A DNA stretch of 64,000 bases from Taxillus chinensis (GCA_023512835.1 CM042091.1:2614553-2678552), one strand, 5' to 3'; shown: positions 22,501 to 36,379, counted from the first letter of the stretch. Translations and numbers: made by a program. The notes: generated from the sequence alone by a model not told the origin.

Positions 22501-24136
22501 GGTGACGCATTCAGATTCATTTTTAATAAAAGTTTCATGTAGGATCAGAATCCAGAAAAGGCTATCAAAAGTTAATTTTAAGTACCACATCGGGAGCCCA
22601 CCCCTTGGAACCTTGCTGAAAAATCTAAAGTTTCATTAACAGTAAGCTCCCCTGTATGAACATCGTATTGGCTTATGTATGCTGATGTCTTTCGTGGTAC
22701 AAATTCGTCAAGCTTATATCCATTGTAACTCACATCTCCAGTTACCTGATATACACTGTAAATTGTTAGGGCCATATCATAGGACTATTATGGCATGCCA
22801 AGTGACACACACACATACACATTTGTAGTTGAACTAAGTTACTGACCTCTAAACTTGGGTCCAACTTTCCAGCCAGTGCCAATAAGAGAGTTGTCTTCCC
22901 AGATGAGGGAGGACCTAACAAAAGGGTCATCCTGCAGCAATAAGCAGAAACATAGGCTAATGTACCAATAATGCAGCATGCTATATTTGGTGCTAGCCAA
23001 TGGGACAGAGCATAATTGCTTTATTCTTGACCCTTCTACTACTAATACTTATATGTAGATACATAAACTGTCTATATATATATATATATAAAGCTTTGTG
23101 GCTCGTAATTTGATCCAAGGGACACTAAATAATGATTAATGACTTTTTTTTTGCTTGAAACTGTTACAAATTTCCAGTAGATTATTCAGTTGCCGAGTTG
23201 CGCTACTCACCTTGCTGGTCTAATGATTCCCGAGATATCTTTGAGGATGGTGAGTTTTGTTCGCTCAGCTAATCGAATTCTGAGAAAGCCCAGAACTGTT
23301 TCCAGTGAATTTCTAGCAGCATTTTTGAGTGTCGGAAGAGCTCTAGTACCAACATAACAATTTGCTTCAACCTTTAATTGCTTGAATCTAACTTCTACCG
23401 TGGGGAGTTGGATCCCAACCCTGCATTTATCGAAGGTTAATTATTTTATTTTTTGAAGTTCGTAAATGAAATGACTGAACCCAAAGTAGAAGTGTAAGGG
23501 TAAATATACAAAAAAAAAAAAAAAAAACAACGCATAGTCAAATTTTCCATACACTTATAAAAGGCAACCATGAATGATTAATTTTAATCAACTAATATTA
23601 ATAATAATTAATGATAATAACTAATAATTAGTGGAGCTGAAGTGTAGTCATTAGTAATTAAATCAAATAAATGGCCTTCTTTTTTGTTTTTTTCTTCTTC
23701 TATTTTTTCAAAATGAAACAACAAATTTGCAGAACGACCACAAATTGAACACCAACATGGAATGGAGCAAATTAAATTAAACACGCACGCACGCACACAC
23801 ACGCACAGACTTGTCAATGCGCTTCCTCCACTTGTCCAAGAACCCCGCATTGTCCTCCTCCACAACCCTGAAATTGTGGTCCATAAATTCGCGCTGGTCC
23901 GCGGCGTCGAGCTTCCGAACGTCGACGACCTCTCTGCGAACCTTCCGATCCACGATTTGAAGAATCTCTCCTTCCTCCTCCTCCTCCTCCGCCGACGGAG
24001 AAGGCCCGGGGAACTGAAGAATGGCGGTCCTCAGTCGGTCGTAGGTGGGGAGTTTCTGCAGCGCCGCCCAACGCAGAGCCTCCTCGTCTCCATCACCGTC
24101 CCTCGAACTCGCTTCGCTGCCTCCGCTCCGATACAT
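16557..24136 (-). CDS. Full-size PDR-type ABC transporter (ABCG), 22 coding exons, upstream-most of the tandem pair on the + map
   Basis: ATP-driven plasma-membrane exporter of the plant PDR/ABCG family, layout NBD1-TMD1-NBD2-TMD2, 1460 residues. Exons (minus): 24136-23811, 23420-23211, 22931-22847, 22745-22586, 22497-22421, 22313-22260, 22154-22064, 21885-21584, 21090-20495, 20409-20249, 20011-19902, 19799-19646, 19513-19385, 19291-19134, 19014-18682, 18558-18268, 18180-18097, 18014-17881, 17806-17579, 17451-17280, 17180-16926, 16829-16557. They sum to 4383 nt with no stop. NBD1: Walker [10 protein letters not shown] (185-193), ISGGQ (324-328), FMDE (346-349). NBD2: GVSGAGKTT (903-911), LSTEQ (1010-1014), FMDE (1032-1035). 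The C-terminus is FLNFQMR. It is closest in feel to the ABCG29/35/36/37 group. Relative to its neighbour it lacks about 20 N-terminal residues and 14 linker residues, and carries AAWMLEA where the family usually has ATWMLEV. Substrate unknown. Confidence 0.95.
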
Positions 24137-24253
24137 CGACGATCGGTCTAATCCGAGTTTCTCTACTGAGATTTGGACCTTTTTTGGCGTCAAATCTTCG
24201 TTTCGAATGATCCAACGAAAACAGAGATTCAAGAACGTGCGAAGAAGAGGCCA

Positions 24254-24256
<3 letters not shown>

Positions 24257-24302
<46 letters not shown>

Positions 24303-24330
24303 CTGTGGTTTCTGTGTGTGTGTGTGTGCG
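24257..24330. repeat. (GA)n then (TG)n microsatellite in the leader region of the first ABCG gene
   Basis: A GA run at 24257-24299 is followed by TG repeats to about 24330, some 120-190 bp upstream of the ATG. In the gene's sense direction it reads CT-rich, a common plant 5' UTR feature. Confidence 0.85.
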
Positions 24331-26637
24331 TGGGCGGGTGAGAATGGCGGTAAAATGTCGGTGAGTACGCTTTGTGCCCACAACCGAAGCGAAACAGAAA
24401 GAGGGTGAGAGGAGGCGATAACTGAAAGTGGGTCCCTGCGAAGATTCCCCACCTTACTTGCTCACGTCAGGCACGCACACCTCGCCCACACTATTTGCTC
24501 TTCGGCACGCACGCAGTACTAATCAACCTTTATATAGATTATAGAGCATATAGTAATTATTATTTGTAAGTGTTGATTGTGAGGCGTTACGTTACGTATC
24601 CTATTAGGCGGTGTGTTAGCAATACAACAGTTATCTGAGTAACAATTATATATGTATAAAATAAAGTCCTTGCGTACTGTAAATTTTATCCTATCAAGAT
24701 ATATATGCAAATAATGTCAACTGATATATAAGGCTTTTCTAAAAATAATAAAATAAAAATAAGAATCTAATGACATTGTGACGCACGACTTTACTTAAAC
24801 CATATGAATTACAAATTTACAATAACAATCTTTTGTTATTTCTGATATTCTGTATGTATACCTATCTAGCTGAAAATTAATATATGTTAAATATATAATA
24901 TGAAAATTAGATTTGATGATGAGATGCGTATATACTTTCTATACCTCAAATAATCATGGCATACCTAGGCCTCACCAGAGGAAAAACTAGCTAGACATAG
25001 CATAGCCTACCACAATTTGAACTTAAGATCACGTACACATATATTGTTGGAATGTTTATCGAACATCAATCAATGACAAGAAAGTTAATCCATATATAAG
25101 AAGAAATAATACTTTAAATGTTACGATGCGTTTTAAATTCGTGCGGGTTAATATGGCAAGCTCAAGCGAACAGTATCATAATACGTAATCGAACTTTTAC
25201 CTATGTCCGATTCTAACAAATTGGTATCAAAGGCTGATTGTCCTGTGGTTATTCCCGTTAAGTGTTCCATGATATCGAAAGTTTTCTTTACGTAGTGTGA
25301 TCAAGCGGCGTATCTCGTTGATGCAGTGGTATTCGAGTTATGATTTCATTCTAATATTGAACCGATTTGATCTCTGCACAAGACTTTGATTGAGGGGGAG
25401 TTAGGTTAATCATTTGAATAGTAAAATACATTGGAGACCATAAATTATAGAGGGATGTCAACAAGAAATGGCTGTATTAATTATTAATAAACTATTAATT
25501 ATAAAAGTTATGCCAACGGCTTCTTAGCAAAATAGTACCATGCAAAGGAGGTGCCATGCACATACCTACTTTCTTGTTAGGCATAATTAGTATCAATTGT
25601 AATTTATGATTAAAAAGAGAAGTGGGGTTAAATATTTATATGTGATGAACTTTATTTTTATAATCTCTTATACAAAATTTAAAAATTATTAATTTTATCC
25701 TCATACCCGTTAAATTTTGTCCACAAATTATTTTTTTGAGTTTGTAATACTCATCATGCCAACTCAATTCCACCTAGTACAATCAAATAATAGTTTTAAA
25801 TATTTTGATAATGTTGAATTTACTTGAGTCTCATGATAGTTGTCGTGTCGTCTTTTCCATAGTGATTAATGGTAAATCAAATTTAAGCTTACTTTATTTT
25901 GGGCATTATTTTTAAAGAAGGATAAAAAAAGTAAAATCCTCATTAGGATAAACTTAACAAATTATAATAAAATTCTCTTTTATGTCCTATGGTTTTTCCT
26001 TTTTAGATTTTTTTACCTAAAATTTATTTGTTCATTTTTTTTCTCTTCTCTTTTGTAGTTTGTTTTTGTTTGATTTTTGCCATTATCATTCATCTCAACT
26101 ATAACAAAGTAGTATTAAAATTTTAAGGTTTTTCATTTTTCTTTATTCACAGTTTTATTGTTTTTATTGATAATAATAACAATGAAGTAAAATATTTTAT
26201 TATTCGACCGCAACACTAAGTTTTTTTCATGAAAGGTTAAGATGCTAATTGTTCTTGTGGATATCTCGATAATGTGGTTTTAAAAAATATACCATAAATG
26301 CATTAATATAATTAATATAGCATACTGGTGTCAGACAATATATAAGTTTATAGTTTTGGGTGTTATTTTAAGTGACAGCAAGTTGATTATATATATAGAA
26401 TTTCCATAGTTAATTTAGACTAGACAAACAAAAATAATTTTGTATGCTAGATTATATACTGAGGAATGTGTTTGAACCTTCATAATCTTAAATAGGATTA
26501 TGCTTCTCGCTCTACTAATTAAGTTTAAAGCCACTGCCCTAGATTCAAATCGGGCCCCACCAAATCCTGAAAATCCTAGGAGTATCGCACAACACAACCC
26601 GCACGCAGCTCTCATGAAACCAAGCCTTTAACTGATC
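24331..26637. other. Upstream region of the first ABCG gene and spacer
   Basis: Promoter-proximal sequence to about 24530, then AT-rich intergenic DNA. An LTR/TRIM-like remnant begins at 25045. No coding sequence is recognised. Confidence 0.5.
25045..25400 (+). mobile_element. TRIM-like LTR remnant: 5' LTR, primer site, polypurine tract
   Basis: TGTTGG at 25045 and CTAACA ending at 25218 form inverted ends of a 174-bp LTR. It is followed at once by AAT and TGGTATCAAAGGC (25222-25234), a tRNA-iMet primer site with one mismatch to TGGTATCAGAGC. TGAGGGGGAG at 25391-25400 fits a polypurine tract about 160 bp later. This spacing, with no room for gag-pol, suits a miniature (TRIM) element. The expected second LTR after the tract is not recognisable, so it is a fragment. 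Confidence 0.6.
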
Positions 26638-27265
26638 AAAAAGTCTATTTGCAACCGCGGATGCGGCATCGCTGCGCAACCGGCTGATGTGGCAATTGCC
26701 ACATCAGCAAAAAAATAAAACTTAGCGCGCAACACACCAAGGAAAGAAGAGGAAGAGAGAAAGAGAGCATGGGAAGGAGAGAGTCTCGAGCAGTGAATTT
26801 GAACGGGAAAAAAGCTAGATAAATGACATAAAATCAAATTTTGAAGCTGTTAGAAGGCTTTTTTTGAAATCCGAGGGCGAAAAATTCCCTATGGGTATTT
26901 TGGCCATGTAGCCCTCTTCGATACTTACAAATAAAAAAAAATGGACCTAATTCCGACCACTGTGCGCAAAGTTATGGCCGTTTCAAATTTCGTCGAAAAT
27001 TACAGTCTACGGAACCCAAAAATCCGTCGATCTGACCGTGGAAGAGACGTTCGAGCTCCTGCTCGAGACGTGCTCGAGCTTGAGGCTCGAGCAAAATCTA
27101 CTCGAGTCCATGCTCGAGGCGAGCCTCGAGCACGCCTCAAGCAGAGGCTCGAGCAATGATTTAGACGCACGCTGAATCGTGAAAAAAAAAATACTGAGGT
27201 GGCTTATGCCACGTCAGCCGGGAACGCAAAAGATGTCACAAGGCCAGTTGTATCTAGCACTGCCC
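26638..27265. mobile_element. Non-autonomous Mutator-like element (628 bp) with 10-bp target duplication
   Basis: TTAACTGATC flanks both sides (26628-26637 and 27266-27275), the length expected of Mutator insertions. The ends are long imperfect inverted repeats of about 80 bp. The left arm has ACCGGCTGATGTGGCA and GCCACATCAGCA; the reverse of the right arm has CCCGGCTGACGTGGCA and GCCACCTCAGTA. The interior has no transposase. It carries a cluster of CTCGAG hexamers at about 27055-27155 (seven copies, plus one near 26783). It lies 3' of the second ABCG gene and 5' of the first. Confidence 0.75.
26683..26708. repeat. 26-bp perfect palindrome in the left arm of the Mutator-like element
   Basis: The arm GCTGATGTGGCAA is followed immediately by its exact reverse complement. 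An imperfect version of the same palindrome sits in the right arm at about 27196-27221. Confidence 0.9.
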
Positions 27266-27275
27266 TTAACTGATC

Positions 27276-27562
27276 TGCCCCGTGCAAGCAAAGCTACCCA
27301 AACATATATAAAAAACATAGAGCGAGGTGAATACATGGACAAACAGCATGTTCCCCTAGATTTCAAACATAGAATGACTTCTATATATATAATTACAGCT
27401 TCGAACCCCAGCTCCGATGAGATTCTCCTTTCTACGTACAACTATAGATCTTCGCCAGTTTAAAACAATAACTATTTACATGTAGCCTAGCTATTTCACC
27501 AAAGCCATCAGATAGATGGTGCATGCCAATTGCCAAGGTATAACTTGCAGATCCATTCTCTT
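27276..27562 (-). other. 3' UTR region of the second ABCG gene
   Basis: Sequence between the Mutator-like element's right target duplication and the TAG of the second ABCG gene. It probably holds the 3' UTR; no gene or clear polyadenylation signal was fixed. Confidence 0.4.
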
Positions 27563-30500
27563 CTATCTCGTTTGGAAGTTGAGTGCCTTTATACAGTAGG
27601 CGTACATGAAGGCGAAGAAGACCGCAAAACCAACCAAAACGGCAGCAACAGGTCCCATGAAATTTGATTCATACCCGAAATGGTTCTCCACGTACCATTT
27701 GACGGTTGGGTCAAGTTGCATTCCAGGCACTCTGATGGTGTCCTCTAGGTCGCCATACTGAGACACAATCAATCCGTAAACCGTCCATGCCACAGGGCAA
27801 ATCCAGTAATACCAAATCCACCACTTGGGAATTTTCTGTATTTCCAAATAAATAAATTTAGTTTCAGAGAAAAGTTTTTTTTTGACACATGAGGGAGATG
27901 TTTTTGATGTTTCTGAGAAAGATGGGACTTACCGGTCGAGGAATGAAGAAACCAGAGAAAAGATTGAAAAGTGCATAGAAAGCAGCGGCAAAAATGGAGG
28001 CTACTTGGTGGTTTGGTGTAATGGCCACAGTCATCATTCCGTAGTATGTGAAATAGAGGAAAGAGAAGAAGGTGATGAAGAAGAACCAGAAGAATTTGGC
28101 TGCTGTCCATTGAAAGCTAACCATGGCATACACTATCAGAGTGTAATATGTCGTCTGAACAAGCACATAAGGTATTTCTGCAATAACCTGCACCGTAATG
28201 ACCAAAGCTTCATCAATAAAGTCAATAACAGTTGTGAATTGCGTGGGGGGAAAAAAGGTAATCGAGAGCTCATGTGGATTTGCTTAAAAAGATGATACTG
28301 TGTGTAAACCCCTCTGCTCACCTGTGCCATGGCATAAGGTAATGCAGAATACATTCCAGCTGCTCTTTCTCGATAAAACACGGTTCTTTCAACGGCTACT
28401 ACTGGTTGCACAGTTGAGCAGTTATTAATTCCGACAAAAAGGACAGCAGCATACATGGCCCCAATGATGGTGGTTAGATCAGCAGAGCTCTCCCTGAACC
28501 AACAAATGAATCGGGGAGGGGTAATCAGCGAGCTTATTGATTGTGGAAGTTCAAGTTTGATTGTTACTAGAATAACTAACAAGTTGAACTTTAGTTTACT
28601 AGTAAAAAAAGGGCACACACCTTTTTGTCCCAACGTTCCAAAATATTGTCCCGACCATGAGGGCAGCTGCCAGGGTGAAAAAATATCTCACAAGGTTATA
28701 ATCAGGACTCCTCCAGTAAGTCCACCACTGTTTCCAGAGGCAGGACTTGAATTGCCCCCATGAAGACTGAGAGAATTCTGTAGCAAAATAAAGGTCGCTT
28801 GCTCCTTGTGGTGGTACACTTAACTCCTTTACAAGAGCCTTATTTCGTCTGCTCAATCCAAGAATAAAAATAAGAAACGAGATTCCTGAAAACTATACCA
28901 TTTTATCAGAATATGGTGCTTCTGCAGTCACTTACTGATGCAAGGCGGATGATTTGTAATGTGTTGCAAAATCCATTCCTAGCCGGGCTTCAACTGCAAC
29001 CGAGCTCACCTCTAACATCCATGTTGCTGGGTTGTATTTATCTTTAATTTTTGTCACTCCAGAAATTGACTGCAAGAGGTAAACACTAGCGGTTCAAAAA
29101 AAATGCCCATTTCAATGATTGAATTTCTAACAAAAGAAAGCTTCGAAGGGAAAGTTACCTCAAAATATTCAATTATCTTTTTAGAATTCATACCCAATGG
29201 ACCTGAATAGATCACTTGTCCACCTCTTTTCATCAGCAGAAGCTGAGGCATAATATGTAACATGTTAGAGAAAGCTTTGTGCCCCACGACTACTGTTGGA
29301 TATATCTAGTCCAGGAGATTTGTATTTTTACCTCATCAAAAGCCTCAAAAATGTCAATACTGGGCTGGTGAATTGTGCACACAACAGTTCGTCCAGTGTC
29401 CACAGTGTTTCTCACAGTCCTCATGACAATAGCTGCTGCCCTTGCGTCAAGGCCTGAAGTTGGTTCATCCATGAAAATGATTGATGGATTGGCAACAAGT
29501 TCTACAGCTATTGTCAATCTCTTTCTCTGTTCCGTTGACAAACCCGTAACTCCTGGAAGCCCCACGATTGCATCCTTGAGGTTATCGAGCTCAACTAGCT
29601 CCATCACTTCATCTACAAAAATCTGTAAGAGAAAGAAGATAAATATGTATATGTATACAAGTACTTTTAAAAAAATCTATATAATCTTCAGATGTATTTG
29701 ATAGAGATTTTGGTCTACCATTTTTTCCTCACTGCTGACTTCTTTAGGAAGCCGAAGGAATGCTGAGTATATCAACGATTCTCTCACAGTGACTTGGGGG
29801 GAATGAATATCAGTTTGTTCACAGTATCCAGATATTCTTGCAAAGGTTTCTTGCTTCTTTGGGAATCCAGAAATTCTGATATCCCCTTCAATGTAACCAC
29901 CCGTCTTCCGACCTGCTAAAACATCCATCAATGTGGTCTTTCCAGCTCCACTTACTCCCATAAGTGCTGTCAGGACTCCAGGTCTAAATGCACCAGTTAC
30001 CTCGCGAAGTAATTGGAGTCTGTCTTCTGTTACGCCCTGATCCTTCATTTCCTGTTACAACAGCAGAGTTCATCATAAGGCTTTATTATAATATGTCCAA
30101 CAGTTTACGATGGCTGTTAAATAGAGAAAAGGTTTCTTACAGCAGGCATATCCACGTAGTAGTTTACACTGTCAAACGACATAGCAAGAGGAGTAAATGG
30201 AAGAACCATTCCTCTCTTGGGAGAAATTCCATTTGCTGCCTCAAGTGCTGAATCAGCATTTCTACTCAATCCATTGGGATTAGATCTGCTACTCATTCGT
30301 CTGACAGCCATTTCGCCTGAAAAATATCAGCTTTGTATGAGCAAACTTACGAAGGGTAGTATTCTATCCTTTTAGGATTATTTATTTATTTTTGTAAAGG
30401 GTATGTGAAATGTTATTGTTATGGTTGACGATGGGGGCTGAGCCTACAAAGAAAACAAATTGAAAAGGGTATTTAGCATATCATCTTACTTGTGTTATTT

Positions 30501-33500
30501 CCATCAGAGGTAGACAATGATCGAGACACCGTGTCTGTGTAGGGGTTGGAATCTAAACTCGGTCTAATCCTTTTGTGCCTTTCATCTTTAGTTTCTTCTT
30601 GGTTAGCCTCCATTTCATTTGCAGTTTCTTCAGATATTATTGCTTGTGGCTTTCCAGGAGCTGTTGCATTGAAAAATAACATGAGACTTCTGTATTAGTA
30701 AACTATATATTTCTATGAAAGGATTTAGCAAGTAATATGTATTTCTGTGAGAGAAAACACACTGCTGGAACTCACGAGCTAGGTACATAAGTGCAAGCGT
30801 AAAGAGGACATTGAAGAGGACTATGAACCCTACAAGAGCCCCACAACCAATCCAAAACCAGTTCCTGTTTTGGAAGACATCGAAATTCTTTAGCACCTGG
30901 ATTCCCAATCTAGTTTTATTGTCCGAAGCCTGCAACACAATTTCGAAATCGATAACTAAGGTGACTTTCTTGCAGCAAAATGACAACCGGGTTCTTCTGA
31001 TGTTGTCTAAATTTGTAGCAAACAACTCAATGTATGTTGATAGAGCTTATGATCAAATAAAAAAGGAATAACAGTTCTATATATACAGCATACCAATTTG
31101 TTCATCCACCTTGGCGCATACATCTCATTTACGGTGATGGCATTATAGCTATAGGTCAAGGGTGAAATCCAGTAACCCCACACCCACCAGCTTGGAATGT
31201 CACCTAAAATAAATCAAACAAGTGACACTATAAATTCATATGCTGCTAAAACTTGCCACCATTGGATGAAGAAACAAATGCCACAGCCCCAAACCCTCTC
31301 CTTTATAATCTAAATCCAAATGCAGTGCTCCTAGATTTGCTCACTAACCTCGGGGGAGAATGAAGCCTCCGAGCAGGAAGACAAGGAGAAGAGTAAGCGC
31401 TCCACCAGTGTTAGCAATGATCATAGTCCTGCAGACTCCAGCTATAAGCTTAAAGATCCCTCCAGCCATCAGCTGGATCAAGAACATCAACAATAACTGC
31501 TGGAAGAACCTGCAACCCAAGCATCCCATTTTTTTTCAAAAAAAAAAAAAAACTTGAAACAAGTAAACAACTAAACTAAAATAAAACCAACACAAAACAA
31601 CATATGACACGGTATACCCACAAACAACATAAAACATAAAACATAAAACATAAAACAAAACCGGTAATAAAGGCCTTTTAAGTTTGATGGGTCGACGTAC
31701 ACATGGGATATCACAATGATAAAAGAAAACCCAAAACCCCAAAACACAAAACACAAAAGAAAAGAAGTAGGATAAGACAGATACCTGGCGGCCTCGGGAG
31801 CGAAACCGATGGTGTAATAGGTCATGGCGACCCAAACAATGGACTCGAGGACGGAGATGGGGACCCGAAGCAGGAAATTAGGGAGCGTGAAGGTCCAAAC
31901 AGGGTGAAACAACAGCTCCCTGTGCTTATAAAACACTGGAAGCCTGGTGATGGTGAGGGACAGCTCGGCGAAGCCGTTGAACATGTTGACGACCATGCTG
32001 AAGAGCAGGGCTCCGACGTAGATGGCCCCGTCGTCCTCGTTTCTGGTGTGCAACCGTGTCCTGAGGAACACGGTCATGGTGATGACGGCGACGATGACGA
32101 TCTGGACCGTCTTGAAGACGTACACGAAGGCGTTGCGCTTCAGGAGCAGCCATTCCTTGTCGAAGCAGGCGCGGACCAGCTCCAGCTTCGGGACGGCGTA
32201 GCGCTTGAACACCAGCGCGGCGCGGTGGCTCCGGTCGCGGTCGTAGGGGACCGACAGCTCGCTCTCCAGCCGCACCCCCACGTGGAAGCTCTTGAACCGG
32301 GTCGCGAACTCGGTCGCCGAGATGAATCGGTACGCCTTCGTCCTGTCCGCCCAGTACTGTTCCTGGTCTTTCTTCGAGGTCACCTGTCGATTTCGCGGCA
32401 AAATTATTTTCTTTTCTCTTTGTTTTTTCCTTTCCAATTTATTTCATTTCATCGGCCCACCAAGCCCATCACCAAGCTTTTCAGGCCCAGCTTCTAATAA
32501 TAATTAAAAACTTTAGTAAATCATAAAAAAAACTTAATTTTAAAGAACTAAAAAATAAAAGTTATAATTTACTAAATCTTTTAATTTAAATATATATTTT
32601 ACATTCATATATATATATATATATATTTAAAAATATTTAATGAATTTAATATAAATAGTTTAATAGGTAGATATAAATTTGTGGAAAAAACTATAATATG
32701 GATCATTGTAATGAACAATTAAGATTAAAATTTCATTTGCAACTATATAATAACAGTTACATTGAAAAATTATCGCTAGGTTCTCTACTAGCATGCCCTA
32801 TGTGTGTATATATATATATATGTATATAAAAGAACAATGCTAGACACAATCGGACTAGATAATTTTTGAGTAATCATGACGATATGATAATCTATTAATT
32901 CATTAAAAGGAGAAAAAAAATCATAACAGTCCAATTCTTTATAGTTTTATAAAAATACCACTGATTTTATAAATATTTATCATACATGAAATAAAATGTT
33001 ACCTCTTGAAGGAAATCAGCGGTTCCCTTGCGTTCGGGGCATTTGAAACCACAGGCCTCAAAGAAGTCGAGTATGTGTTCCCGTGGGCCCTGGTAGACGA
33101 TCAACCCCTCTGACAGCAATATGATGTCATCAAATAGGTTGAACGTCTCGGGTGCAGGCTGCAGCAGTGACATCAAGATCGTCCCCTCTGTGAGGTGCAC
33201 GATCTGCTGCAGGCACTTCACTATCTGATACGTCGTGGAGCTGTCCAGCCCCGTTGATATTTCGTCCATGAACAGTGTCTTCGTGGGTCCCACGATCATC
33301 TCTCCTGCGCGCGCGCACCACCCATTCCACAAAAATCATTAATAAAACTATTCACATGCCCTGCGTCATTATGACATTTTTATGATGTACGTACTCTTCT
33401 TCTTCCAAATTTAAAAGAGAAAAGTTTATTCAAAGAAATATCTTTTGTATATCGTTAAATTGATATAAATAAAATTAATATCAATACAATATGACATTAA

Positions 33501-36341
33501 CACTATTCATGTGCGATCTATCTAATATGAATGCACATAGTATAATATTACTCCCTGAATGCATGGGTGACGACACAGTATAATATATACTGTTATTAAA
33601 AATAATTTTATTTTTAAAATTAATATTAATCCATTAACAAGAAAAAAAAGTTACCATTTAATGATTTACCTAGTTTTTATTTTATTTTAAAATTTTCCAC
33701 CTGAAGATGGTGGTGGGTAAGGGTAAATCTAATGACAGCACAGACCCAGTCAATTTTTTAACACATAAAGGCCTAGCCTGTCGCTGTTGGGTCTGAAAAT
33801 TTAGTTGGTCGCTTGTTGTGGAGTCACCTCACTAATTATAATTAAAGAATAATTTTAAAATAAGGTTGAATACTCACCTGTGGTCACTCTCTTCTTTTGT
33901 CCGCCAGAAATTCCACGCTGCATTTCATCCCCCACTATGGTGTCGCAGCATATGTCGAGTCCCAAGATCTGAAAATTTATTAAAAAATAAATAATTTTTA
34001 AAAAAAAATGCAAACATTTTGAGAAAAAGAAAAAAGAAAAAGAAAAAGAAATGACAATGACACTTTAATCAACCATGCAGCCAGTTTCAAATATTTCCTA
34101 ATTGTTGTCAACATCACTTTAATTATTGGTAGAAAGGTCCCACACTACTAGACTGAGGCCTCCTTACGCTGCTTCGGGGCTCACCTTTAAGGTGTAGTCG
34201 GTAAAAAGGCTACTTTGAAGACCCTCCACCGCGGTTGCCTGACACACAAAATTTACATAAATTAATAAATTACACTATTATGTGAATTATATTCAAGTCA
34301 TTTTTTCAAAATAAAATAAAATAAAATAAAAAGTTGCACGTAATTAATCAGCCATATAATATATTATACACCTTCATAAAAAGATCAAGTTCTGGTTCTG
34401 GGAGGATTCCAGCATCCTTCTCCCTTCTTGCAAGTTCAGAGAGAAGCTCTGCATAAAACAATTGGAACATCATTTTAATCCAATTAATTAATACAGATAT
34501 GTAAATATTGATTGGTGTTAATTAATTAATTAATTAGTATGATGATTTTAAAATTGGTAAAAAGGCAGTTATAATATATATATATATATAAGGTTATTTA
34601 TATGCGCGCGGTCAATACCAAATCTGGTTCCAACGCCCTGACACCTTGCTGAGAAATCTAGGGTTTCCTTCACAGTCATCTCTCCCACATGAACATCGTT
34701 TTGGCTTATGTAGGCTGACGTTTTTCGGGGTTCAAATTCATTAAGTGCGTATCCATTGTAGGTGACCTCCCCCTTCACCTGTTCCCAATATAAAAAGAAA
34801 AAGTTAGCATATATCAAGGCCACTGTAGCGGTAGGTCTCGGGTTAGTTAGATGTGAGTAACTTCATTAAACATTTAAAAAAAATCTTAAAGTAATAACAA
34901 TTCCTAATTCTTTGAGCCATTAGTGAAAAAAAAATACCATAAGCCAAACTAAGTAATTCTGATATTTTTTTTTAGAATAATGTTATTTGCCAGGATTACA
35001 TTGTAATCATTTTATATTTTTATTAAAATGATATAATTTTAATAAAAATATAAAGAGTTGTAATTCAGTCTTATTTGGAGGACTATAAATAATTTTTTAA
35101 ATTTTTTATATGAAAACTATATTATTTTAATATGTAATTTTTTAATAAATATTAATTATGTAAAATTTATTTTAAATGTTCAAAGAATATTTTTTAAATG
35201 ATATACTCTGTGCATAATTAAACCAATCACAAAATTGAAAAGTACACAGATTCTCATTATTACTCACGTACAAGTTTTTGTTGGCACATTACTTCTCCTG
35301 GACTTCAAAGGAGAGCTTCTTATTATAATATCAATGCAAAAAGTAATATGTTTAACGGTGCATATATATATATATAGTATATATGTACGGTACACTTGTT
35401 TTGCATAGAATATATTGGTGACCGACCTTCAAACTAGAGTCCAGCTTGGCGGCCATTGCCAACAAAAGAGTCGTCTTCCCAGAAGATGGTGGCCCTAGTA
35501 ACAGTGCCATCCTGATAAGAAATGCCAAATAATAAAATAAATTAATTAAACCAAAGCAGATAGACACACCAAAAGTCAACTACTGTAAATTTTTGTATTA
35601 CTAAATCCTCACATAGCCTTTTCATCAATCTTATCAACTTTTTTAATGACTGCCTGGTAATCAATCTAAATCAACAACAAACTTATACTAGGGTAAAGGA
35701 AAAAAAAACTTATAGGCTAACTAAGTACGCACTTAAAGTAATTTTTTGATAGATTAACTAATTGAGTGTGTGTGTGTGTGTGTAAAGGTTATGTAATTAA
35801 GTAGGCTACCGTGAGGGTTTAATAATGCCGGAGGCATCTTTGAGGATGGTGAGCTTGGTCCTCTTGGCTAAACTGATGCCAAGCAAGCCGAGGGCTGACT
35901 CTGCTATATTGCGGGCGGCATTGGGAAGAGTTGGTAGAGCTCTGTTACCAACGTAGCAGTTTGCTTCCACCGTCAAATGCTCAAACCGAACCTCTACAGT
36001 CGGAAGTTGAATTCCAACCCTGCATTTAACCAAACAACACAAAATAGTAAATTAGATTTTTTAATTTAAAAAAAAAAACTAAATTTACGTTACTAATTAC
36101 TTTATTATTATCTGTTTGTTACTCCTGCGTCAGGGCTGTTTTGTTGGGAGACTACGATGATGTCTATGGACTATATATGGTGTCACCCACCAACTAAGAC
36201 TCTAAGAGCCTAAGAGGTGTTTAACCTCCTCCTACGGACGAAGTGTGTTCAACCATTTGAAAGGCCTGTATATAGTTTGCTTCTTGTAATTGAGTTGGGA
36301 TTTGGGAAGGTAATTAAAATCCACTATATATATATAATAAG

Positions 36342-36379
<38 letters not shown>

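Noticed and set aside
23762..24364. Plus-strand frames over the first ABCG exon
   Set aside because: Antisense shadows of the conserved [10 protein letters not shown] exon and of the GA microsatellite.
31703..32497. 264-codon plus-strand frame
   Set aside because: Antisense shadow of the GC-rich exon 9 of the second ABCG gene; no family resemblance.
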